Shown piece by piece: positions 41,513 through 49,840 of a DNA stretch of 64,000 nucleotides. The DNA is taken from contig NZ_RYEV01000006.1 of assembly GCF_004138485.1 (NCBI RefSeq), positions 310,001 to 374,000 on the forward strand. The letters run 5' to 3'. The stretch's first letter is position 1, and every line of letters begins with the position of its first letter. This DNA is from Peristeroidobacter soli. GTDB lineage: Bacteria; Pseudomonadota; Gammaproteobacteria; Steroidobacterales; Steroidobacteraceae. The translations under genes and the position numbers were made by a program. The notes beneath the pieces were generated by a model. The model saw nothing but the letters and a program-made list of their open reading frames with translations, did not search any database and was not told the DNA's origin.

Positions 41513-42722
41513 ATGGGCCGCATTCGCTGGGCTCTGCCTGCAGCCAGCAATGCTCGCGCATAGCGCCGACAAGCCGAGCGTCGACCTTTTCGCCAGCGAT
41601 CCGCGAGGCCCGTACGACACGGGCACGTTCGAGCAGATGTGGATCGACGAGCAGAGTGGGGAGCCGACGACGAACGATCCGGGCGACAAGCGGCATCTCA
41701 TGATTCAGTTCTGGTATCCCGCCACGATCAAGCCGAATGCCGCGCGGGCGCCGTATGTACTGCATCCCGAGCTCTATTCGGACAAGCTGGGCAAGTGGTT
41801 CCCGTTTGCGAAGACCGTGCGGACCAACTCCGTGTTGCATGCGCCGCTGCTCGCCAGCGACAAGCCGTTTCCCGTAGTGATCTACAACCCGGGTGGCGGC
41901 AATCCGCACTTCACCGGCACCTCGCAGACGGAATATCTCGCCAGTCAGGGCTATGTGGTCGTTGCCATCGGACACACCGGCTTGAATGGGATCGAGAGAT
42001 TCCCGGATGGTTACGACTACCAGCTCGACAGCGGCGATCCGGAGCCGACGGCGGCGGAACGGCAGACGATGTCGGATGCCGATGCGTTTCGGTTGGAAGT
42101 CGAGCGAACTGCCAAGACCATGATGCCGCTGCACGTGCAGGACATCAGCTTCGTGCTCGATCGTCTGCAGACCATGAATGCGAAGGCGGGCGATCGCTTC
42201 CGAGGTCGGCTCGATCTGGAGCACATCGGTTCGATGGGCTGGTCGTTGGGCGGGGCGCTGTCGCTGCAGGCGAGTCGCGATGAGCCTCGGATCAAGGCAG
42301 CCATCAATCTCGATGGCTGGCTCTACACCGACGTCTACCAGACCGGCACGCATCGCCCGGTCATGCAGATCCATCAGTCCGAGGACGTGATGTTTCTAAA
42401 GCCCAAGCAGAGCGCGGCGAAGCGGCAGACCATGTCGTTCGCCAACAGTCTGCTGTGGCAGTTCTTCTCGAAGACCGACGCCGATTGGTTCGACGTGACG
42501 TTACAGAGAGCCCATCACGGGCACTTTTCGGATCGCATCCTGCTGGCGCCTTGGGAGGAGCAGTACATGCATCCGCGGCTGGCCCATCAGATCACCAATC
42601 AGCTGACGCTGGAGTTCTTCGATAAGTATCTGAAGGGCAGCACCGAGACGCCGTTTCTGTCCGGCATCCGGACCTGGTCGCAAGTCCAGATCCTGCAGCA
42701 GCCCGCTAGGGGCAGCTCCTAA
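41490..42722 (+). CDS. Exported alpha/beta hydrolase (PAF-acetylhydrolase/lipase-like)
   Basis: A 410-aa secreted serine hydrolase. Signal peptide: RRALWAAFAGLCLQPAMLAHS. FPVVIYNPGGGN is the oxyanion region and S252 in GWSLGG is the nucleophile. The Asp is likely near NLDGW, and the His in RAHHGHFSD. The fold matches platelet-activating-factor acetylhydrolase-like and dienelactone-hydrolase-like enzymes that cleave short esters. ATG 41490 is chosen because it aligns exactly with the receptor leader copy; an upstream TTG is unlikely. It precedes the FecI gene and probably belongs to its regulon. Confidence 0.83.
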   Translation: MITFRRALWAAFAGLCLQPAMLAHSADKPSVDLFASDPRGPYDTGTFEQMWIDEQSGEPTTNDPGDKRHLMIQFWYPATIKPNAARAPYVLHPELYSDKLGKWFPFAKTVRTNSVLHAPLLASDKPFPVVIYNPGGGNPHFTGTSQTEYLASQGYVVVAIGHTGLNGIERFPDGYDYQLDSGDPEPTAAERQTMSDADAFRLEVERTAKTMMPLHVQDISFVLDRLQTMNAKAGDRFRGRLDLEHIGSMGWSLGGALSLQASRDEPRIKAAINLDGWLYTDVYQTGTHRPVMQIHQSEDVMFLKPKQSAAKRQTMSFANSLLWQFFSKTDADWFDVTLQRAHHGHFSDRILLAPWEEQYMHPRLAHQITNQLTLEFFDKYLKGSTETPFLSGIRTWSQVQILQQPARGSS

Positions 42723-42867
42723 TACGCAGCACTTAGGGATTACCCCACCCCCGAGCCGAAATATTTTTCCGAGCCAGGTCATGAGGTTGAACTGGTCAAC
42801 GGACGCAGGCACTCTACCCCCGGACCTATTTTATGCGCCCCGGATTGGCGACCAACTCGACGGGTGC

Positions 42868-43395
42868 ATGAGCTCCAACGCAGTGACCGAGCTGAATTCC
42901 GCCGCGACCGTGACGCAGCTGCGTCCGGCCCTGGTGCGTTTCTTTCGGCGCCGCTGTCCGACGCTGGCGGAGGCGGAGGATCTGGCGCATGAAGTCATCG
43001 TGCGCGCCCTTCAGCACGCGCAGTGGACTTCGGACGAACAGGCCAAGAACTACATCTTCCGGGCTGCGATCAATCTGTGGCGGGACCGTATCAGGCGCAA
43101 CGCCGTTCGTGGCGGGGCCGAAGTCGATTGGGACGATGAATCCACGCTCGAAGTGAGCGAGGGGACGACGCTCGACCGGGTGCTGGTCAGCGAGGAAGAG
43201 TTGTATCGAGTGCATGCCGCGCTCCTGGAACTGGGGGAGCGCACCCGGGACGTGTTCGTGCTGCATCGATTGGAACATCTGAAATACACCGAGATTGCCG
43301 GGATGCTAGGGGTGTCTGTGAGCGCAGTGGAAAAACACATGAGCAAGGCTCTCGCGCACCTTGCCCGCCGGATCGATGACCATGAGTTCATCTGA
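42868..43395 (+). CDS. FecI-like ECF sigma factor
   Basis: A 175-aa extracytoplasmic-function sigma factor. Region 2 (FFRRRCPTLAEAEDLAHEVI, then NYIFRAAINLWRDRIRR) and region 4 (LLELGERTRDVFVLHRLEHL, YTEIAGMLGVSVSAVEKHMS) are both complete. It directs transcription of the receptor genes nearby after release by the FecR partner. ATG 42868 is chosen because homology starts there; the frame is open 87 bp further. Its 3' end overlaps the FecR gene. Confidence 0.92.
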   Translation: MSSNAVTELNSAATVTQLRPALVRFFRRRCPTLAEAEDLAHEVIVRALQHAQWTSDEQAKNYIFRAAINLWRDRIRRNAVRGGAEVDWDDESTLEVSEGTTLDRVLVSEEELYRVHAALLELGERTRDVFVLHRLEHLKYTEIAGMLGVSVSAVEKHMSKALAHLARRIDDHEFI

Positions 43396-44395
43396 GCCGG
43401 CGACCTTGCCCGAAGTGGGGGTGGACGCGGACGAACGCGCTGCTCAGGAGTTCCTGCGCTCGCGCGCGGGTTCGGTCGAGCCCGAAGCCACGGACGATCC
43501 CGTCGTTCGCGCCGCTCGCGATCGTGTCGACCGCGCCTGGCGCGCGGTGGGCGAACATGCGAGCTCGCCCGAGCTGATGAGCTTGCGTGAACAGGCGATG
43601 GCTCGAGCGCGTCGCGCACGGGCACGGCGCTGGTTCGTGCCATCCGCGTTCTCACGATCGACCTCGATCGCGGCCTCGGTGGCGGCGGCTTTGGTGGTCG
43701 CGGGCGGCGTCTGGTCGTTCTCGGACTCCGGGCCGTTTTACGGCGGCTATCGCACCGGCATCGGCGAGCAGAAGGTCATCGAGCTCGACGATCATTCCAA
43801 AGTCACGCTGGATGCGAAGACCAGATTGCGCGTGAAGTTCTCGCGCGATGCCCGTGTCATCGAGTTGGCGGAAGGTCAGGCGCAGTTCTCGGTTGCCAAG
43901 GACGCCGCGCGTCCGTTCAAAGTCATCGCGGGCGATCACGCCGTCGTCGCGCTGGGCACCGTGTTCACCGTCGAATATCTGGATAACCAGTTCAGCGTGG
44001 CCATGCTGGAAGGGCGTGTCGCCATCACGGGCATCGGTCCGGACACGATCAGCATGTCCGCACCCAAGGCGCTGGAGATCGGTGCAGGTGAAGCGCTACA
44101 GGTCTCCGGCGCGGGCGCCGTTACAGTCATTCCCAAAGCGGATCTGGCCGCCGCCACGGCGTGGCGACAGGGCAAGGTGATTTTTCACGATGAACCGTTG
44201 AGCTCGGCGATCCGCCGGATCAATCGTTATTCGAAGGTGCAGCTGGTCATCGAAGATGCACAGCTCGAACAGGTCAGCGTGAGCGGCGTGTTCGAGATCG
44301 GCGATACGCGCGCGTTCGCGCAAGCGATGCAAGCGTACTGGGCGGTGACCGCCGACTACTCCGATCCAAACGTCATCCAGCTGCGTCCGAGGTAG
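43382..44395 (+). CDS. FecR family anti-sigma/regulator
   Basis: A 337-aa membrane regulator. The N-terminal 80 residues are cytoplasmic and bind the sigma factor. A membrane helix (SIAASVAAALVVAGGVWSF) follows. The FecR domain (YRTGIGEQKVIELDDHSKVT, ELAEGQAQFSVAKDAARPF, ALGTVFTV) and a C-terminal STN-contacting region with NRYSKVQLVI follow in the periplasm. It transmits receptor occupancy to the sigma factor. It overlaps the sigma gene by 14 bp; ATG 43376 is an equally possible start. Confidence 0.92.
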   Translation: MSSSEPATLPEVGVDADERAAQEFLRSRAGSVEPEATDDPVVRAARDRVDRAWRAVGEHASSPELMSLREQAMARARRARARRWFVPSAFSRSTSIAASVAAALVVAGGVWSFSDSGPFYGGYRTGIGEQKVIELDDHSKVTLDAKTRLRVKFSRDARVIELAEGQAQFSVAKDAARPFKVIAGDHAVVALGTVFTVEYLDNQFSVAMLEGRVAITGIGPDTISMSAPKALEIGAGEALQVSGAGAVTVIPKADLAAATAWRQGKVIFHDEPLSSAIRRINRYSKVQLVIEDAQLEQVSVSGVFEIGDTRAFAQAMQAYWAVTADYSDPNVIQLRPR

Positions 44396-44420
44396 GTTAC
44401 AAATTGTTTGCAGCTGCCAC

Positions 44421-44445
44421 TGAGGTAAACGTCCCCACGCTCGTA
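44421..44445 (+). promoter_or_regulatory. Putative ECF-sigma promoter of the TonB receptor gene
   Basis: TGAGGTAAACG followed by GCTCGTA, identical in spacing to 41430-41454 and matching at 20 of 25 positions. It lies 25 bp after the FecR stop codon, where FecI-dependent receptor promoters are usually found. Confidence 0.6.
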
Positions 44446-44453
44446 GTTAATGA

Positions 44454-44484
44454 GTGGAGGGAGTGATTTCCGGGCTCCCTTCAC
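44454..44484 (+). promoter_or_regulatory. Leader stem-loop between FecR and receptor genes
   Basis: GTGGAGGGAG pairs with CTCCCTTCAC (10 bp with one G-T wobble) around an 11-nt loop, just past the predicted transcription start. It is absent from the otherwise similar leader at 41474. It may be an attenuator, a processing site or a stabiliser of the receptor mRNA. Confidence 0.4.
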
Positions 44485-44495
44485 AACAACTATAC

Positions 44496-44534
44496 GGGGA
44501 GCCGATTTCAGATGAATACTTTGCGCCGCGCGCT
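44496..44534 (+). repeat. Shared translation-initiation region, copy 2
   Basis: GGGGAGCCGATT, a 4-bp gap, ATG and CGCCGCGCGCT 23 bp into the gene, as at 41474-41512. The match covers the ribosome site and first codons and then fades into unrelated coding sequence. Confidence 0.65.
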
Positions 44535-47103
44535 GCAAGTTGCACTGGTCAGCGCTTGCACGATCGCAGTCACGCCCAGCTTCGCCGCCACCGAAGGCGA
44601 GCGCACCGTCGCCAGCTTCGAGCTGGAGATTCCATCGCAGGACTTGCACGCCGCTCTACAGCAGCTGGCATTGGCCTCGCACTATCGATTGTTTTATAAG
44701 TCCGCGTTCGTCGCCGGCAAGACCAGCCCGGCGCTGAGCGGCAACTACACCGCCGAGCAGGCGCTTCGGCAAATGCTTTCCGGCACGGATCTCGAGTATG
44801 AGATCACGCCGGAGTCGGTGGTGCTGATCCGTCCTCGCAACGACGCCGTTGGCAGCGCACAGGGCGGTAGTGCCTCGTGGATTCGAATCGCCAGCAGCGA
44901 CGCGGGCGCCGAGTCGAACGAGTCCTCGGAAAGAAAACAAACCACCTTGCCGGAGGACCTGACGGAAATCGTCGTCAACGGCCGCCGCATCGACACCACC
45001 ACCATGATGAAGCGTGGCGAGACGCTGCTGGACACGCCACAAGCCGTTACGATCATCAGCGCGGCGCGCATCGACGAGCAGAAGCTGATGTCGGTGAGTG
45101 CCGTGCTGGATCAGACACCGGGCCTGACGGTGACGCCGGATTCGTTCGGCCGTCCCAACACTTATTACGCGCGCGGTTTCGAGATCACCAATATTCAGAT
45201 CGACGGCGCGTCGGTCGAAGTGGGTCGCAGCTATTACTTCAATCCGAATCTCGCCGGCTATGAACAGGTCGAAGTGCTGCGCGGCGCGGACGGTTTGTTT
45301 GCCGGCAGCGGCGATCCGGGCGGCACGGTGAACCTGGCTCGCAAGCGCGCCAAGTCCATACCGGGCATGACGATGGATGTCACCGCCGGTCGCTGGAACA
45401 ACTACAGCGCGCAGGTCGATGCCACCGGTCCGCTGGCATTCGACGGTCGCTTGCGCGGTCGCGTGGTAGCCAACTATCACGATCGCGAATTCTTCTACGA
45501 CGGCGCGGACGACAAAGGCACGTATTTCTACGGTACCGTCGAAGGCGACGTGACCGATTCGACCATGCTCATGGTCGGCGGCAGCTACGAGGATACCGAC
45601 CAGCATCCGTGGCAGGTCGGTCTGGGACGTTACAAGACGGGGGCCTCGCTGAACCTGCCGCGCGAGCAATCGCTGGCGGCCGACTGGAGCTACTGGCGCT
45701 CGCATGCCAAGGAAGGATTCGTGCGCTTCGAGCAGAAGTTCGGCGATCGCTGGACGCTCGCCGGCAGCGGTACGCAGGGCCACTCGATCATTCAGACGTT
45801 GTACGGCGCCGTCTACGGCTACGATACCACTCGTAACAACGGCATCCTGCCGGGTACCACCACGGGCCTGGCGCTGGGCAACGGCTATGACTACGACTCG
45901 CAGCGAACGATTTACGACGTGAGTTTGCAGGGCAAGTTCGATCTGTTCGGCAAGCAACACGTCGTGCTGCTCGGCTACGACAAGATGAGCAGCGACAATG
46001 TCTCCTCGCCGATGAGCGTGCAGTTCACGGTCAACGGCACCACGTCGATCTGGGGACCGGCCATCGATTTCTCGGACTTCGACGGCTCGCAGATTCCGTA
46101 TCCCAACCTGGTGTACACCTCGGCGTCCGGCAACAACCAGACGCGCCAGCAAGGCATCTACGGCAAGCTGCAATTGCAGATCTTCGAGCCGTTGCAAGTC
46201 ATCCTCGGCGGCCGCTACTTCGACTACAAGTTCCGGCGCCCGTCGCATAACTACAACGCGTCCGGCGCGGTGACCAGTACAGGTGGCATCGGCTACGATG
46301 ACACAGGGGTATTCACTCCGTACGGCGGCCTGCTCTATACCATCAATCACAACTGGACGGCGTACGCCAGCTACACCGAGATCTATCGCTCGCAAGCGCA
46401 GAATCTGGCGGGACCGTCGCCCGGCACGCCGCTCGATCCGATGACCGGCCGCAATTATGAGATCGGCACCAAGGCCTCGCTGCGAGGTGGACGCTTGAAT
46501 GCGTCGTTCGCTTTGTATCGTACGGAGCGCATCGGCGAAGCGGAGCTCGACACCCGCTATCCGCAGGTCCTCGGCGGCGCCTACACCGGCAACTGCTGTT
46601 ATCTCGAGAAGGGCGAGATTCTGAGCCAGGGTATCGACCTGGAGCTGTCGGGCGAAGTGTTGCCGGACTGGTCGGTGTTCTCGGGCTACACCTACAACGA
46701 CAACGAGAACAAGCGCACCGGCGCCTTGTTCCGGAGCATCGCGCCGAAACATCTGTTCAAGCTGTGGAGCACGTATCGTCTGCCGATGCTGGAGAGCAAG
46801 CTGACGGTAGGCGGCGGTGTGACGGTACAGACCGAGCAGTTCAACAGCGGCACCGTGTTCGCCTACAACCCGGTGAGCGGTCTGTACAACGGCGCGGCCT
46901 CCGCCTACGAGTTCAAGCAGGGCGGATACGCGCTGGTGAACGCGATGTTGCAATATCAGCTGTCGCCGACGTGGTCGCTCTCGCTGAACGGCAACAACCT
47001 GCTCGACAAGACCTACTACAAGGGCTTGAGCAGCGGCCTGGTCACGCAGAACTGGTACGGCGAGCCTCGCAGCTTCCTCTTCGGCGCCCGCGCGAAGTTC
47101 TGA
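44512..47103 (+). CDS. TonB-dependent transducer (STN domain plus siderophore-type receptor)
   Basis: An 863-aa outer-membrane receptor. After the signal peptide, residues about 35-105 form an STN signalling domain (FELEIPSQDLHAALQQLALA, SGTDLEYEITPESVVLIRP). The plug follows (TEIVVNGRR TonB-box region, TPQAVTIISAARI, YEQVEVLRGADGLFAGSGDP), then a full barrel ending FLFGARAKF. The STN domain contacts FecR, so the gene forms a complete FecI-FecR-FecA-like surface-signalling unit. The GDPGGTVNLARKR motif is typical of siderophore receptors. The ligand is unknown. Confidence 0.94.
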   Translation: MNTLRRALQVALVSACTIAVTPSFAATEGERTVASFELEIPSQDLHAALQQLALASHYRLFYKSAFVAGKTSPALSGNYTAEQALRQMLSGTDLEYEITPESVVLIRPRNDAVGSAQGGSASWIRIASSDAGAESNESSERKQTTLPEDLTEIVVNGRRIDTTTMMKRGETLLDTPQAVTIISAARIDEQKLMSVSAVLDQTPGLTVTPDSFGRPNTYYARGFEITNIQIDGASVEVGRSYYFNPNLAGYEQVEVLRGADGLFAGSGDPGGTVNLARKRAKSIPGMTMDVTAGRWNNYSAQVDATGPLAFDGRLRGRVVANYHDREFFYDGADDKGTYFYGTVEGDVTDSTMLMVGGSYEDTDQHPWQVGLGRYKTGASLNLPREQSLAADWSYWRSHAKEGFVRFEQKFGDRWTLAGSGTQGHSIIQTLYGAVYGYDTTRNNGILPGTTTGLALGNGYDYDSQRTIYDVSLQGKFDLFGKQHVVLLGYDKMSSDNVSSPMSVQFTVNGTTSIWGPAIDFSDFDGSQIPYPNLVYTSASGNNQTRQQGIYGKLQLQIFEPLQVILGGRYFDYKFRRPSHNYNASGAVTSTGGIGYDDTGVFTPYGGLLYTINHNWTAYASYTEIYRSQAQNLAGPSPGTPLDPMTGRNYEIGTKASLRGGRLNASFALYRTERIGEAELDTRYPQVLGGAYTGNCCYLEKGEILSQGIDLELSGEVLPDWSVFSGYTYNDNENKRTGALFRSIAPKHLFKLWSTYRLPMLESKLTVGGGVTVQTEQFNSGTVFAYNPVSGLYNGAASAYEFKQGGYALVNAMLQYQLSPTWSLSLNGNNLLDKTYYKGLSSGLVTQNWYGEPRSFLFGARAKF

Positions 47104-47188
47104 TTCGCTGCAGTTCGAGTCGCGGTGTGTCGGACGGCTACCCTCCGACGCATCGTTTCCAATCCCTTCATTCGTGGAATCCACAACG

Positions 47189-49840
47189 ATGACATCGATG
47201 AGAGCCGTGCTGGCAGCAACGGTGCTGTCGGCCTCGTGGGGGGCTGCGGCCGACCAGATAATGACCGTGGATCCGGTGCCTCGCGTAGCCACCGTGTATG
47301 CACTCACTCACGCGCGTCTGGTGGTGAGACCGGGCGAGGTACTCGAAGACAGCGTGCTATTGATTCGCGACGGTGTCATCGTGTCGGTGGGCGCGAAGAC
47401 CAGGATTCCCAGCGACGCGCGCGTGCTCGACCTGCAAGGTCGCACCGTGTTCGCAGGCTTCATCGATGCCCGCACCGACTACGGTCAGAAGGGCATCGTC
47501 GCACCCAGGGACGAATTCTCCAAAGTCCGTTCCGAAGACACCGTGCTTCGGCAACTCAAACCCGATGCCGCCGCGGCCGAATCGTTTCGCCAGTTGGGTT
47601 TCACCAGCGTCGTGTCTCAACCCCGCTACGGTGTGTTTCGTGGCCAAGCGGCTGCGCTGACGACGGCGACGACCGAGCGCTTGCGTGAGGCGATCGTCGC
47701 GCCGGCAGTGGCTCAGAGCGTCGCCTTTGAAACGAATGTCAAAGCGACCGAGCAGTATCCCGTGTTCGCGGGTGGCGCGACGGCGCTGCTCCGCCAGACC
47801 TTCATGGATGCGCATTGGCAGAGCGACTATCTGGCGTGGCAATCCAAACATAAGAATGCCAGGCCGCTGGAAGTGCAGCCCGAGCTGTCGGCGTTGCAGC
47901 CGGCGCTCGCGGGCCGCCAGTTGGTGATGTTCGATTCGGGCGACGAGCTCGATCTGGAGCGCGCCTGGCGCATCGCGAACGAGTTCAAGTTGAACTGGGT
48001 CGTGAATGGCACCGGCTACGAGTACCGCTACGCTCAGCAGCTCAAGCGCCTGGGCACTCGCGTCATCGTGCCGTTGAATGCTCCTGCGTCGCCTGCGGTT
48101 GGCAACGACGACGAGGCGCGGAAGGTGCCGCTGGCGGAGCTGGAACATTGGGAATGGGCGCCGTTCAATGCGCGAGTGTTGGCTGACACGGGGGTGCCAT
48201 TCGCGTTGACCGCCACCGGCCTGAAGAATCCCTCGCGCGAATTCTGGCCGCAGGTCGCAGATGCGGTGGCGCACGGCCTGGATGAGCAAGCCGCGCTGGC
48301 CGCATTGACGACGACGCCCGCGCAGATACTGGGGCTCGATGATCGTATCGGCGCGCTGAAGGCGGGTTATCGTGCGCAGCTGGTCGTTGCCGATGCCGAT
48401 TTGTTTCGTGCTCGGGACGCGAAGATTTACGAAGTGTGGGTCGATGGTCGGCGTCAGGTGCTGAGCGATTCCACGTCTGCACGAAAACTCAGCGCTGCTG
48501 TCACGAAACCACCGCTGCCCGGCGTGCTGCGTTATCCGGCGGGCGAGTACGGTCGCGTGTCGTTGCCCGAGCAGCCGCAGTCGGTGCTGATCAAAGGCGC
48601 GACGGTTTGGACACAAGGGCCGCAGGGTCGCCTGACGGATGCCGATGTGCTGGTGGAACGTGGCCGTGTCAAAGCCGTTGGCAAGAATTTGCAGGCACCG
48701 TCGTCGGCGGCGCAGATCGACGGTCGCGGGTTGCACGTCACGCCCGGTCTGGTGGACTCGCACTCACACATCGCACTGAATCGCGGCAATCTGTTTGGTG
48801 AAGGTTCGGACCATGTGACCAGTGAAGTCGCCAACTCCGACATCCTGAAGCCCGGCGACATCACCATCTATCGTCAGCTGACCGACGGCGTCACCTCGGT
48901 GCTGTTGTTGCAAGGCTCGGCCAATCCCATCAACGGTCAGTCGCAGGCGATCAAGCTGCGCTGGGGCAGCGATGCCGAAGGCTTGAAGATCGCGGGCGCG
49001 CCGCCCTCGATGAAGCTGGCGCTGGGAGAGAACTCCAAGCAGGCCGCTTGGGGCATGGGCAAGCGCTATCCGCTGACGCGCATGGGCGTGCAGGAAAGCG
49101 TGCGGGAAGCATTCGAAGACGCCCGTGCCTATATGACGCGACTGGCCGATAAGAACGGTCCGCCGGTGCGTCGCGACCTGCGCCTCGAGGCGACCGCGGA
49201 GATTCTGACGGGCAAGAGCACGATGCACGTGCATAGCTATCGTCAGAGCGAAGTGTCCGCGTTCATTCGGTTGTCGCGGGAATTCAAGGTCAAGCCCGTG
49301 TTCCATCACATCGCCGAAGGATACAAAGTCGCCGACGAGATGGCGGCTGCCGGCGCTGGCGCGTCCGCTTTCGTCGACTACTGGGGCACAAAGCTGGAAG
49401 CGGATGAATTCACCATCTACAACCCGGCGATGATGGTGAAGCAGGGCGTACTCGTGTCGTTGAGCTCGGACAGCACCGCCAACAGCGTGCCGCGCTTGAA
49501 TCTGGATGCGGCTTACACCGTCGGCTATGGCGGACTGACCGAGACCGAAGCGTTGGGGCTGGTGACGCTGAATCCGGCGAAGCAGATGGGCGTGGGCAAC
49601 ACGATCGGTTCGCTCGAGCCGGGCAAGGACGCCGACTTCGTCGTGTGGAGCGACAATCCGTTGTCACCGCGCGCCATCGCACTTCAAACGTGGATCGACG
49701 GGCGTCGTTATTTCGATCGCGACAATGACAAGCAGGAGCACGCGCGCATTGCCAGCGAGCGTGAACGATTGATTGCACGCATCCGACAAGGCGGTCGCGC
49801 GCCGAGTGCGGTCGTGTCTCAGACTGGGGGTGCACGATGA
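47189..49840 (+). CDS. Tandem amidohydrolase: degenerate plus active domain, exported
   Basis: An 883-aa protein with a signal peptide (RAVLAATVLSASWGAAA) and two amidohydrolase modules. In the first (residues about 30-430) the metal motif is replaced by FAGFIDARTDYG, so it is predicted inactive. The second (from about 450) has GLVDSHSHIALN, MHVHSYRQSE, FHHIAEG and SLSSDS, consistent with an active metallohydrolase of the imidazolonepropionase/Xaa-Pro type. ATG 47189 is favoured over GTG 47174 on signal-peptide grounds. The next gene overlaps its stop. Confidence 0.85.
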   Translation: MTSMRAVLAATVLSASWGAAADQIMTVDPVPRVATVYALTHARLVVRPGEVLEDSVLLIRDGVIVSVGAKTRIPSDARVLDLQGRTVFAGFIDARTDYGQKGIVAPRDEFSKVRSEDTVLRQLKPDAAAAESFRQLGFTSVVSQPRYGVFRGQAAALTTATTERLREAIVAPAVAQSVAFETNVKATEQYPVFAGGATALLRQTFMDAHWQSDYLAWQSKHKNARPLEVQPELSALQPALAGRQLVMFDSGDELDLERAWRIANEFKLNWVVNGTGYEYRYAQQLKRLGTRVIVPLNAPASPAVGNDDEARKVPLAELEHWEWAPFNARVLADTGVPFALTATGLKNPSREFWPQVADAVAHGLDEQAALAALTTTPAQILGLDDRIGALKAGYRAQLVVADADLFRARDAKIYEVWVDGRRQVLSDSTSARKLSAAVTKPPLPGVLRYPAGEYGRVSLPEQPQSVLIKGATVWTQGPQGRLTDADVLVERGRVKAVGKNLQAPSSAAQIDGRGLHVTPGLVDSHSHIALNRGNLFGEGSDHVTSEVANSDILKPGDITIYRQLTDGVTSVLLLQGSANPINGQSQAIKLRWGSDAEGLKIAGAPPSMKLALGENSKQAAWGMGKRYPLTRMGVQESVREAFEDARAYMTRLADKNGPPVRRDLRLEATAEILTGKSTMHVHSYRQSEVSAFIRLSREFKVKPVFHHIAEGYKVADEMAAAGAGASAFVDYWGTKLEADEFTIYNPAMMVKQGVLVSLSSDSTANSVPRLNLDAAYTVGYGGLTETEALGLVTLNPAKQMGVGNTIGSLEPGKDADFVVWSDNPLSPRAIALQTWIDGRRYFDRDNDKQEHARIASERERLIARIRQGGRAPSAVVSQTGGAR

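Noticed and set aside
44656-47307. 883-codon minus-strand open frame opposite the TonB transducer
   Set aside because: Length alone is impressive, but the plus strand has clear STN, plug and barrel motifs and the antisense product shows none.
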